Shown here: positions 1-7,169 of the stretch, one piece after another
Layout of the letters: each line of letters opens with the position of its first letter
Numbering within the stretch: the first letter of the stretch is position 1
Origin: an uncultured Saprospiraceae bacterium
GTDB taxonomy: Bacteria; Bacteroidota; Bacteroidia; Chitinophagales; Saprospiraceae
DNA: 9,567 bases
NCBI GenBank assembly: GCA_938044055.1
Contig: CALIQO010000345.1
Coordinates: forward strand, 1-9,567
Direction: 5' to 3'
Notes under the pieces: model-generated
The model's input: only the letters and a program-made list of their open reading frames with translations
Told to the model about the DNA's origin: nothing
Database searches by the model: none
Made by a program: the position numbers and the translations under genes

Positions 1-13
1 AGCTTTTCTTCAT
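1..13 (-). CDS. Possible first codons of a leftward gene cut by the window edge
   Basis: On the minus strand an ATG at 13-11 is followed by AAG AAA AGC before the window ends, giving Met-Lys-Lys-Ser. This is a common opening for an exported or lipid-anchored protein. A purine-rich AAAGGG lies about 5 bases upstream of the ATG and could act as a ribosome binding site. Other minus-strand ATGs further right in this leader close after two to five codons. Nothing can be said about function, and only four codons are visible, so this may be chance. If real, the gene is divergent from the SulP transporter. Confidence 0.3.
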
Positions 14-223
14 TTATACCCTTTACAATTTCCTTAATTATATTTTTCTTCAATCACAATGTGTCATAATACCATAGGTAATTCAGTTGTGTAATTTCTT
101 CTTTAATTGTTGAATATAACCCCAATAGTTAGTTAGAAAAAAGTAGATAAAAACAAATAGATAGGAATACTTTAATAAAAGATATAAATACTTCTCAGGA
201 AAATTAAGAAATAAGTCGTATTA

Positions 224-231
224 TAAATTTG
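224..231 (+). promoter_or_regulatory. Candidate -7 promoter element of the SulP gene
   Basis: TAAATTTG fits the Bacteroidota -7 consensus TAnnTTTG exactly and lies 34 bases before the SulP ATG. No TTG or TTTG sits 18-20 bases upstream, where the -33 element is expected, so only half the promoter is recognisable. In AT-rich DNA such a word can arise by chance. Confidence 0.3.
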
Positions 232-245
232 AGTAAGAAACTCAA
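229..245. repeat. Inverted repeat TTGAG-N7-CTCAA before the SulP gene
   Basis: Two perfect 5-base arms (229-233 and 241-245) are separated by 7 bases. The repeat overlaps the end of the candidate -7 element and would cover the expected transcription start, a position suited to a repressor operator or a small 5' leader hairpin. The arms recall half of an FNR-type site (TTGAT-N4-ATCAA), but base 5 and the spacing differ, so I do not assign it to that family. Confidence 0.3.
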
Positions 246-265
246 TTGACACTAATTAAATTAAT

Positions 266-2107
266 ATGACAGAGAGAAAAAACAAAACTGGACTGTTGTC
301 CAATGTAAGAGGTGATATTTTTGGTGGATTAACTGCCGGGATTGTCGCACTTCCATTGGCATTGGCATTTGGAGTACAATCAGGTCTAGGAGCACCGGCA
401 GGACTTTACGGAGCCATATTCATTGGCTTTTTTGCTTCATTATTCGGCGGCACTAATACTCAGATTAGCGGTCCGACTGCACCGATGACAGCAGTATCCA
501 TGCTTATTATTGCAGGAATTCTTGCTGAATTCGATGGAAATGTAAAACTAGCAACTCCTGCCATCCTTACAGTATTTTTACTGGCTGGAATATTCCAATT
601 AATCTTAGGGTTTGTTAAATCAGGTTCCCTTATTAAATATATACCCTACCCTGTGGTTTCAGGATTCATGTCAGGGATCGGCGTAATAATAATTATTACT
701 CAATTGCTTCCACTATTTGGGTACAACCCATCCCAAGACACCAATAACATAAGGCATTTCAAAGCTCAAGCGGAAGAAGTTTTGTTGGATAAAATACTTC
801 AAGAAGAAGTTGATGAAGGGCTACTTGTCTTAGATCATTTCGAAGAGACAATAAAAAGGTCTTCTGAAATAACGGAAGCTGATATATTGAATGAATCCAA
901 AACTTTGGTTTCATCAGATTCTGCAGGAGTAATAGGTTCGCTTAGATACCTACCTAAAGCCATCCAAAACATCAATTGGCTAGAGTTCATACTTGCGCTA
1001 GTAACTATATTTATAATATTTGGTTTTAAGCGAATTACCAAAGCTGTTCCTAGTACTTTAGTTGCATTATTGGTTGTCAGTTTAGTCGTTTATTTTGCCC
1101 AATTGAATGCACTCAAGATCGGTGAGATTCCGAAAGGTTTCCCCAAACTTAACTACGAGATATTTACCCAGTTTTCGATTTCCAGTGTAATGCCGTATAT
1201 ATTTACTGCTTTTTCTCTGGCGCTGCTAGGGGCTATTGACTCATTGCTGACTTCTGTTGTGGCAGACAACATGACAAAGACTAGGCACGACAGTAACAGA
1301 GAATTATTTGGACAAGGAATAGGAAACAGTATCGCTGCTATTTTTGGAGGAATTCCTGGAGCTGGAGCAACTATCCGTACAGTTGTAAACATTGATGCTG
1401 GTGGTAAAACCAAGTTATCTGGAATGATTGCAGCTCTGCTTCTATTAACTATTTTACTGGCGCTGGGACCATTCGCGTCACAAATTCCGAAAGCCGTCCT
1501 TGCGGGCATACTTCTTACTGTAGGTATAGGTGTGATGGATTACAAAGGCCTGAAAGCGCTTCCATCAATGCCTAAAGCTGATGCTATAGTCCTTATCTTA
1601 GTACTGGTGTTAACTGTCTTCTGGGATCTTATCTTTGCTGTTGCTCTAGGCCTTGTGGTTTCAAGTCTCATGTTTATGAAAAACATTTCTAGCCTCAGTG
1701 CTAAAAAAAGTAAAGTTGTTCCACTTGGAAACAAGATAGGAGACCAATTACCAGCCAACTATAAAGAAGAAGTGTTTGTAAAAGAAATTGATGGACCCTT
1801 GTTTTTCGGCTCTACAAGTGACTTCCAAAAACTCTCCATGGAAATTCCTAAAACAGCATCGGATGTGGTCTTAAACATGAGGGAAGTTCCTTACATGGAT
1901 AAATCTGGCCTTAATGCCATGGAAGATGTCTTGCTTGGCTTGAGTGAGAACAACATTGAAATATTGGTTGTAGGTCTAGATACTCAACCTAGATATCTGA
2001 TGGAGTCAATTGATATCATTCCAGATTTAGTCCCTGAAAATAAGATATTCCAGAATATGGAAAGTTGCGTTGCTTGGATTAAAGAGAATGTGGAAGATAA
2101 GTATTGA
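266..2107 (+). CDS. SulP (SLC26-type) inorganic anion transporter with STAS domain
   Basis: This 613-residue inner-membrane protein is a SulP-family carrier, a group that moves sulfate, bicarbonate or related anions, usually with H+ or Na+. The N-terminal part has the family's first helices (residues 17-60), then QISGPTAPMT (67-75), the half-helix motif that lines the anion site. The second hallmark is at 323-386: AIDSLLTS, the TRHDSNRELFGQG segment, GGIPGAGA and the Gly-Gly-Lys-Thr turn. Hydrophobic helices continue to about 470. A cytoplasmic STAS domain spans about 502-608 and keeps the Asp-Lys-Ser-Gly loop (545-548), where related anti-sigma-antagonists are phosphorylated on serine. Unusual is an acidic, hydrophilic insert at about 155-235 between two membrane segments. 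The ATG at 266 has no Shine-Dalgarno sequence, as is usual in Bacteroidota. The substrate is uncertain: no sulfur-assimilation or carbonic anhydrase gene is in view. It is convergent with the Crp/Fnr gene. Confidence 0.93.
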   Translation: MTERKNKTGLLSNVRGDIFGGLTAGIVALPLALAFGVQSGLGAPAGLYGAIFIGFFASLFGGTNTQISGPTAPMTAVSMLIIAGILAEFDGNVKLATPAILTVFLLAGIFQLILGFVKSGSLIKYIPYPVVSGFMSGIGVIIIITQLLPLFGYNPSQDTNNIRHFKAQAEEVLLDKILQEEVDEGLLVLDHFEETIKRSSEITEADILNESKTLVSSDSAGVIGSLRYLPKAIQNINWLEFILALVTIFIIFGFKRITKAVPSTLVALLVVSLVVYFAQLNALKIGEIPKGFPKLNYEIFTQFSISSVMPYIFTAFSLALLGAIDSLLTSVVADNMTKTRHDSNRELFGQGIGNSIAAIFGGIPGAGATIRTVVNIDAGGKTKLSGMIAALLLLTILLALGPFASQIPKAVLAGILLTVGIGVMDYKGLKALPSMPKADAIVLILVLVLTVFWDLIFAVALGLVVSSLMFMKNISSLSAKKSKVVPLGNKIGDQLPANYKEEVFVKEIDGPLFFGSTSDFQKLSMEIPKTASDVVLNMREVPYMDKSGLNAMEDVLLGLSENNIEILVVGLDTQPRYLMESIDIIPDLVPENKIFQNMESCVAWIKENVEDKY

Positions 2108-2145
2108 TTTTTTTCGCTTACGCAAATGCTTATTGCTGTCAACAT

Positions 2146-2185
2146 AAAAAAAGGTGATGATAGTTTCAATACTATCATCACCTTT
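2146..2185. terminator. Rho-independent terminator between convergent genes
   Basis: A perfect 15-base-pair stem (2150-2164 with 2171-2185) closes a 6-base loop. Read leftward the stem is followed by seven T residues (the A run at 2146-2152, partly in the stem), the classic intrinsic terminator for the Crp/Fnr gene, whose stop is at 2240. Read rightward it is followed only by a short T stretch (2183-2185) inside the stem and then mixed sequence, so it is weaker for the SulP gene, which ends 42 bases upstream of the stem. It probably serves both directions. Confidence 0.85.
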
Positions 2186-2239
2186 AGAATTCAGGATTAA
2201 CTATTGTATCGTTTAAATACAATTCATTCAACTATAAAG

Positions 2240-2941
2240 CTACGATAAAGTAGCCATATCTCTTATTAAGATAGATTTTCTTTTAAAATGTATCTGGTTA
2301 GTTCTTTTAAGATCATTCAATACAGAGGTTACTGTCTGTCTTGAAGTTCCCGTGTAGTTAGCTATATCTTGCTGAGTTAGGCTGTGTTTCAACAACATTT
2401 CAAAACCTACTTGTCTACCGAAATTCTTAGCGTTTTCTTTAATGAAATCAATGATTCTCGTTCTAGCATCGTTAAATATCAATGATTCTAGACGTTCCTC
2501 CGTCTTTTTCATCTTCTTACCTAGAAGGTTAATGATGCTGAAGTTCATGCTGTTGTTGCTATTCATCAACTCTTTAAACGCATCTTTTCTAATTTCTACA
2601 ATAGTAAGCTCACTGCTTATTACTTTAGCGAAGTCTTGATACTGGTCTATGCCAAATAATCCTTCTTCTCCGAACATTGCTCTCGGGTGTAGAATCGACT
2701 TAATAACCTCTCTACCATCTGGAGAAGCAGCACCTATTTTAATAGTACCATCCAGTAAGAAGAAAATTTTATTGGTGAAATCTCCAGGTCTGAAGACATA
2801 CCTATTCTTTCTGAGGTTTCTAATTCTACTTATAGAAACAAGTCTATCTATTTCCTCTTCGTTAAGAGAAGAAAATATAGAGAAGTCTCTAAACAATTCC
2901 TTTAAATCCATGTCTGTTAATGTGTCAGTTTCAAATCTCAT
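2240..2941 (-). CDS. Crp/Fnr-family transcriptional regulator
   Basis: The 233-residue protein has the two-domain build of the Crp/Fnr family. A cyclic-nucleotide-type beta-roll covers about residues 20-125, with the RPGD turn (51-54), a Gly at 65 and FGEEGLF (90-96), equivalent to the phosphate-binding cassette of Crp. A long dimer helix follows (about 128-155), then a winged helix with HTH at 187-217, whose recognition helix contains TSRQTV (199-204). There is no cysteine anywhere, so it cannot be an FNR-like iron-sulfur sensor. The Arg-Ser pair that holds the cAMP phosphate in Crp is not seen after FGEEGLF; the aligned stretch reads QDFAKV. The effector is therefore unknown and need not be cAMP. 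The ATG at 2941 has AGGAT close before it and is preferred to a second in-frame ATG at 2911 (residue 11). The gene stands alone, convergent with the SulP gene; targets are not known. Confidence 0.93.
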   Translation of the reverse strand: MRFETDTLTDMDLKELFRDFSIFSSLNEEEIDRLVSISRIRNLRKNRYVFRPGDFTNKIFFLLDGTIKIGAASPDGREVIKSILHPRAMFGEEGLFGIDQYQDFAKVISSELTIVEIRKDAFKELMNSNNSMNFSIINLLGKKMKKTEERLESLIFNDARTRIIDFIKENAKNFGRQVGFEMLLKHSLTQQDIANYTGTSRQTVTSVLNDLKRTNQIHFKRKSILIRDMATLS

Positions 2942-2984
2942 TATCCTTATTTTTACAATTCATTCTATACTAAAGACACCAATC

Positions 2985-3023
2985 TTACATTTATACCCCT
3001 ACATGAGTACAATAAAAATGTAA
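2985..3023. repeat. Inverted repeat TTACATTT-N23-AAATGTAA upstream of the Crp/Fnr gene
   Basis: Two perfect 8-base arms (2985-2992 and 3016-3023) flank 23 bases, 44 to 82 bases before the regulator's ATG, where a promoter and operator are expected. The spacing is long for one dimer site but would fit two half-sites bound on nearly the same face of the helix. AT-rich arms make chance occurrence possible. I found no good TAnnTTTG promoter here; TAAGATTG (2988-2981, minus strand) is one mismatch away but lacks a properly spaced -33 element. Confidence 0.35.
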
Positions 3024-3294
3024 AATTTTGACATTAAGGAATTCACTCTATGAATTTTGTCCGTTAAAAGAACAGCTTTTCTACAAAAATTATATTGGAG
3101 GTGAGTTTCTAATCACTCAAGGAAAAGGTAGAAACTTAAGTTTATATTCATCAATAAGGAAAAGAAACATCTTATTGAGCGTTAAACATAACAGCTATTT
3201 ATTTTACACAATAATTTAACCAACAATGTATAACTAAGTAGATAAACATCTAGTAAGGCTAGAGGTTATTAATACTTGTAAAGGGATGAGAAAT

Positions 3295-3306
3295 TCTTGA
3301 TCAAGA
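3295..3306. repeat. Perfect 12-base palindrome
   Basis: TCTTGATCAAGA reads the same on both strands. It lies in non-coding DNA about 110 bases past the end of the DUF4249 gene and has no assigned role. It could be a regulator site or chance. Confidence 0.35.
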
Positions 3307-3398
3307 GGTAGTAAATCAAAGCACAGTGCAAAAACTCGGCATGAGGCCAGTTAGGTACTCTATATAAATGAAAACAAAGATGAAACTAATAATTAAAG

Positions 3399-3415
3399 TT
3401 AACCTTAAAGGTTAA
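3399..3415 (-). terminator. Palindrome just after the DUF4249 stop, possible weak terminator
   Basis: TTAACCTT and AAGGTTAA form perfect 8-base arms around a single central base, starting two bases after the stop codon of the last gene of the operon. As RNA it could fold into a 6-bp stem with a 5-base loop, followed leftward by CTTTAATTATT. The stem has only two G-C pairs and no continuous T run, so it would be a weak terminator; it could instead be a protein-binding site. Confidence 0.35.
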
Positions 3416-3417
3416 TA

Positions 3418-4341
3418 CTACTCTATAGTGATAGATTCTCTTGTCGTAGTGAAAGCTCCAAAGTAGCCATAACCATCATCAATATTGGTATATGTAATGT
3501 TAGGCTCAATTACACTTGCATCTACCGATGATTCTGTCTGCGATTGTAATGATAGCTCCTTGCTTACAGAAGATTGATAGAAGTAGTAAGACTCTGAAAC
3601 AGTTTTAAGGTCTATGTTAAGCTTATCAAGTATTTCTGATTTACTTAATAACTCGTCGCTTAGATCAAGCTGGATTTGAAATTTATTATCTAGAAGTCTT
3701 TCTGCATCTATTAATAAACCAGGCATCTGAATTATATTAGAAATAGCATTTCTATCGCTTATGAGTTTAGCATAGTCTCCATTGATGGTATTTCCAGTAG
3801 AAACACGCTCTCCATTTTCCATGGTAGCAGTAGAAACATTAAGGTGCATGTAATAATAAGGTTGACCGTTGTTAGGTAACTCTATATCTACTGTAAGGGT
3901 ATTTATACCATTGTCAGAAACTACATCGGTTATTTGTGCGGAAGCAACCTTAGCTCCTCGTGGAATGGTAGTCTTTCCAGAAATCGGAATCATATTGTCC
4001 TCGTCACCCATATTGGCTTGAATAACATATGAAAAACCTGGTCTCAACCTTCCGTTAGTAACCTCATACAATTCAGATTCTTCATTGTACTTAAAAACAA
4101 ATTCCTCATCTATTTCTGAGTACAATCTTATATCTGCATCAAATGGAAACTTAGGTTGTTGCCTACCATTAAGGTTACCTGTGGTGGCTACAAAAGCTTT
4201 AATATGATAAGGGGGGGATAATTCACACTCTACAACGATCTTATTTGCTTCTAAAGGATCCGGAATATCATATGTATCTACACATGATACCATCGTTGCG
4301 GACAACAAAAGAATCAAAAGATATATTGTATTAATTTTCAT
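3418..4341 (-). CDS. DUF4249-family outer-membrane lipoprotein, partner of the TonB-dependent receptor
   Basis: From the ATG at 4341 the product has 307 residues and begins with a lipoprotein signal peptide: Lys-2, a hydrophobic core at 6-13, and a lipobox ending in Cys-20 (Met-Val-Ser-Cys). An upstream in-frame ATG at 4410 would add 23 residues that spoil this signal, and AGGAAT precedes the inner ATG, so I choose 4341. The remainder resembles the DUF4249 family: an early VVECELS strand (37-43), beta-rich middle, and the C-terminal EPNITYTNIDDGYGYFGA signature (279-296), typical of the family. DUF4249 proteins are commonly encoded right after carboxypeptidase-like-domain TonB receptors in Bacteroidota and are thought to sit with them at the outer membrane, possibly as a surface ligand-binding subunit; the biochemical role is not established. 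The gap to the receptor stop is 81 bases, consistent with one transcript. Confidence 0.87.
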   Translation of the reverse strand: MKINTIYLLILLLSATMVSCVDTYDIPDPLEANKIVVECELSPPYHIKAFVATTGNLNGRQQPKFPFDADIRLYSEIDEEFVFKYNEESELYEVTNGRLRPGFSYVIQANMGDEDNMIPISGKTTIPRGAKVASAQITDVVSDNGINTLTVDIELPNNGQPYYYMHLNVSTATMENGERVSTGNTINGDYAKLISDRNAISNIIQMPGLLIDAERLLDNKFQIQLDLSDELLSKSEILDKLNIDLKTVSESYYFYQSSVSKELSLQSQTESSVDASVIEPNITYTNIDDGYGYFGAFTTTRESITIE

Positions 4342-4422
4342 TTTATTCCTATTAGCTACTATTCTGACCCAATTTAGGCAAAAAGTCACAATTTTTATAA
4401 AAAATAACATTTAGCATAGGGG

Positions 4423-7065
4423 TTAAAAAACCAAACTATAGCTAATTGATGGAAAAATCGGCAATACACTGAAATTTTGGATCTGATATGTCAGTGGATC
4501 ATTAGGATTTATAACCAGATTAGAATAGAAAGGATTTTTAGTATTTAATAAGTTGTATACACCTATAGAAACCTTTTGTCTCCCCCATTTATACTTAGAA
4601 AAGAAACTAAAACTTATGTCAAGCCGTTGGTAATTATCTAGTAATGCATTATTCTTTTCTTCATATATTATTGAGTATATAATATCATCTCCTACTCTTC
4701 TCGGTTGAACAGCTGTAGGTTCAGTAAAAGGATTTCCAGAAGATATATTATAATTCAAGCCAAACTGCGCATAATTTGTAATCCTGTGGACAAAAGCTAA
4801 TTTTATATTATGTCTTCGGTCATATCTGAACGGAAATTGCCTTCCTAAATTTAAATCGTCGAAAAGTCTGTTACTTAATGAATAGGTATAATTAGACAAC
4901 CAGGTTGTTCTTCCTGCTCTTTTATTAAAGAAAAGCTCTAATCCATAAGAAGACCCAGTTCCTATAGGAATAGAAGATTCCCAGTCATTCTCTTCTGAAA
5001 TACTTGTAGCACCACCTTCACCATATGAAATAACCCTATCTAAGGTCTTATAATATCCTTCTATTCCGAAATTCATGCTATTATCTAATGATACAGATAA
5101 TTCTCCGCTATAAATCCATGATTCTTCTGGAGCAAGTATATCGGTTGAAGGCAACCAAACATCTGTGGGTAAACCAAGGCCGTTGCTGCTAAGTAAATGT
5201 AAGAACTGAACCATTTTACTAGCTCCTAACTTAAATATAAGATTGTCAGATTGAGTGACAAGCGCTATTCTAGGTTGTAAAGAAAAGTAATCTTTAGACT
5301 CCGTCTGGATAAGGGCACTATGCACTCCAGCATTTACAAGGACACCCGATCCTAAATCTATCTCATCCTCTATATATCCAAAAAATTCTCTTCCATCTAT
5401 TGTCGGTGTATTTACCAGACTTGAAACTTCTTCTCTTGTAGGATCTGTATCTCTGCCCATAAAATCCTGCGGGAAAGCCTGAATCAGGCTGGGTCTAAAC
5501 TTATGCTGAATTATTCCTCCGCCTAGTTTTATCCAATTGCTGGGATTAATTATGAAATCACCGTCCCATTTCAACCCAATATCCTGGATCGCTGATCTAA
5601 ATAGATCCCCCCTAAAATCAAACGAAATCACTTCTGAATCTTCTCTAGCCGCTCTATCGTAATCAAAAGAATTAAATTGGTAATCAGACCAATAAAGTGA
5701 AAAATTGCTAAAGAATTTACTACCAATTTGGTTGTTCAACCTGGCATAATAAATCTTATTACCCCAATCCCACAACACAGAGTTCCTTTCATCAATCTCT
5801 ACTTCATCTTGTACCGAGAATGAAGATATTTCATTGCTAAAATCATCACTTCCCATATAAGCTCCGAGATGAATTTTACTAGAATTCCCAAGAGAAAAGG
5901 ACATTTTAGCATTAAGGTCGTAGAAGAAATAATTTGCAAATCCTTCTTTTCCGTTTTGGTTGTTGAGGTATTTTGTTACCTCCTTAATCCATGGATCTAC
6001 GAATGTCCTTCTAGCAGAAACTACAAATGAGTTCTTATCTGATAACAGTGGTCCTTCAGCATAGCCCTTAACTGCTACTGTACTCAACCCTACTTCACCA
6101 TTGTATTTTTTAGTACTACCTTCTTTTGTTCTGATATCAATTACAGAAGATAATCTGCCACCGTACCTAGATGGAAAAGCCCCTTTTATAACTTTTGCAC
6201 TCTTTACAATATTAGGATTGAAAATAGAATATACGCCCAGGGCATGGGATGCGTTATAAACAGGAATTCCGTCAAGTAATACTAAATTCTGATCAGACGA
6301 ACCACCTCTGACATTAAGGCCTCCGAGTCCATCAGGTCCAGAATTCACTCCTGGAAGAAATCCAGTAAGCCGCATTACATCTGGTTCTCCACCTAGTGAC
6401 ACAATGGATTGGATTTCATCAGCAATTAAGGTTTCTTCAGATGCGCTTGTTTCTTCAATCGGAAGTGTACGGCTGTCTTTAATTATGACATCATTGAGTA
6501 GAACTTCTGGATCGAGTTCTATATTGATCGTTGTGTCTTTATTTATATAATACTGTTTCCTTTCTATTTTATAACCTACGTAAGAGAATTGGACTCTATA
6601 AGTACCACTTACCAGCTTAAGACTGTAAAATCCGTAGTCATTGGTAATGGTTCCTTTTTTATAATCGGTTGTATAAATATTTGCGCCTATGAGCGCTTCC
6701 CCAGTACGCTTATCTGTAAGATATCCGGAAATTACAGGATCTTTTAAAGGTCTACGGTCTTTAGATCTCATTATAACAATCTGATCCCCTACAATTTCAT
6801 ACCGCAATCTTGCCTTGGGAAGGATGACCGTAAGTATGGTGCCTAGGGTCTCATTCTTAGCATTAATCGTGATTTTTCTTCTAGAAGTGACATTCTTAGA
6901 AAAATTAATTGCAACGCCAGATCTCTTACTCAGATCACTGAGAACTAAATCAATAGGTTTTAAATATGCATTGTAAGATAAGCGGACTTGGTCAGGTATA
7001 GTCTGACTGTGTAGGGATACTACTATTCCTAGTAAGAAAAGTATGGTAAGTAATGAATATCTCAT
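4423..7065 (-). CDS. TonB-dependent receptor with STN signalling domain
   Basis: This 880-residue outer-membrane protein imports a ligand using TonB energy. Domains in order: signal peptide (1-20, cleavage likely after Leu-His-Ser); secretin/TonB STN domain (about 25-100), which in FecA-type receptors contacts the anti-sigma factor; a carboxypeptidase-like beta-sandwich (about 111-186, with TGEALIGANI and NDYGFYSL); plug domain (about 205-315, with LNVRGGSSDQNLVLLDGIPVY at 250-270 and GAFPSRYGGRLSSVIDI at 295-311); then a 22-strand-type barrel to the terminal Phe, the usual barrel-assembly signal. Length is normal. The missing SusD-like partner and the following DUF4249 gene place it outside the classic SusC/SusD glycan group. 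The ligand cannot be read from the sequence; siderophore, peptide or another large compound are all possible. It lies 104 bases after the FecR gene and completes the sigma/anti-sigma/receptor signalling chain. Confidence 0.93.
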   Translation of the reverse strand: MRYSLLTILFLLGIVVSLHSQTIPDQVRLSYNAYLKPIDLVLSDLSKRSGVAINFSKNVTSRRKITINAKNETLGTILTVILPKARLRYEIVGDQIVIMRSKDRRPLKDPVISGYLTDKRTGEALIGANIYTTDYKKGTITNDYGFYSLKLVSGTYRVQFSYVGYKIERKQYYINKDTTINIELDPEVLLNDVIIKDSRTLPIEETSASEETLIADEIQSIVSLGGEPDVMRLTGFLPGVNSGPDGLGGLNVRGGSSDQNLVLLDGIPVYNASHALGVYSIFNPNIVKSAKVIKGAFPSRYGGRLSSVIDIRTKEGSTKKYNGEVGLSTVAVKGYAEGPLLSDKNSFVVSARRTFVDPWIKEVTKYLNNQNGKEGFANYFFYDLNAKMSFSLGNSSKIHLGAYMGSDDFSNEISSFSVQDEVEIDERNSVLWDWGNKIYYARLNNQIGSKFFSNFSLYWSDYQFNSFDYDRAAREDSEVISFDFRGDLFRSAIQDIGLKWDGDFIINPSNWIKLGGGIIQHKFRPSLIQAFPQDFMGRDTDPTREEVSSLVNTPTIDGREFFGYIEDEIDLGSGVLVNAGVHSALIQTESKDYFSLQPRIALVTQSDNLIFKLGASKMVQFLHLLSSNGLGLPTDVWLPSTDILAPEESWIYSGELSVSLDNSMNFGIEGYYKTLDRVISYGEGGATSISEENDWESSIPIGTGSSYGLELFFNKRAGRTTWLSNYTYSLSNRLFDDLNLGRQFPFRYDRRHNIKLAFVHRITNYAQFGLNYNISSGNPFTEPTAVQPRRVGDDIIYSIIYEEKNNALLDNYQRLDISFSFFSKYKWGRQKVSIGVYNLLNTKNPFYSNLVINPNDPLTYQIQNFSVLPIFPSISYSLVF

Positions 7066-7169
7066 ATGTTGTCCACCAAATAAGCTTCGAAAATAACGAA
7101 TATGTTAATTCCTTTACTTTAATAGACAAAAATTATACCCATTAGTCACAATAAGGGAAGAGAAATATC
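7066..7169 (-). promoter_or_regulatory. 104-base spacer before the receptor gene, possible internal promoter
   Basis: Read leftward, TATAAT followed by TTTTG occurs at 7137-7127, one base longer than the TAnnTTTG consensus. No -33 element is correctly spaced: the nearest TTG is only 11 bases upstream of TATAAT. A promoter for the cognate ECF sigma factor could lie here, since receptor genes in such loci are often the sigma target, but its consensus cannot be deduced from one site. No terminator is visible, so read-through from the FecR gene is likely. Confidence 0.25.

Larger units (their letters stand above)
14..265. other. AT-rich leader upstream of the SulP gene, no gene seen
   Basis: This stretch is very AT-rich and all reading frames are broken within short distances. 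A plus-strand frame open from base 1 closes at 67-69 and has no coding look. The region probably holds the promoter of the SulP gene and, if the edge start at 13 is real, a divergent promoter. The only ordered sequences I see are a TAnnTTTG word and an overlapping short inverted repeat close to the SulP start, listed separately. No RNA gene is recognisable. Confidence 0.6.
2942..3417. other. 476-base gap without a convincing gene
   Basis: The left part holds the upstream region of the Crp/Fnr gene, including an inverted repeat at 2985-3023. The right part holds the downstream end of the sigma/receptor operon. An open frame at 3028-3219 (+) starts with TTG, has no recognisable domain or ribosome binding site and looks like chance. 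Bases 3315-3355 are somewhat richer in G and C than their surroundings but I recognise no tRNA, riboswitch or small RNA. Two perfect palindromes are present (3295-3306 and 3399-3415). Confidence 0.55.

Noticed and set aside
1153..1509. 118-codon minus-strand frame inside the SulP gene
   Set aside because: It is an antisense shadow of the conserved transporter core, with no start signal or recognisable protein features.
2649..3023. 124-codon plus-strand frame opposite the Crp/Fnr gene
   Set aside because: It is the antisense shadow of a clear Crp/Fnr coding sequence and has no domain of its own.
3028..3219. 63-codon open frame on the plus strand in the gap
   Set aside because: It starts with TTG, has no ribosome binding site, no recognisable domain and an amino-acid make-up expected from AT-rich non-coding DNA.
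141..3246. 11-base word AAGTAGATAAA present at 141-151 and 3236-3246
   Set aside because: Two copies of an AT-rich 11-mer 3 kb apart, without flanking similarity, are compatible with chance and do not show a mobile element.
4392..4403. TTTTTATAAAAA palindrome between the receptor and DUF4249 genes
   Set aside because: It consists only of A and T, so it would make no stable terminator and is expected by chance in such DNA.
4342..4410. N-terminal extension of the DUF4249 protein from an ATG at 4410
   Set aside because: It would place 23 residues before an otherwise proper lipoprotein signal peptide, and the inner ATG has the better upstream sequence.
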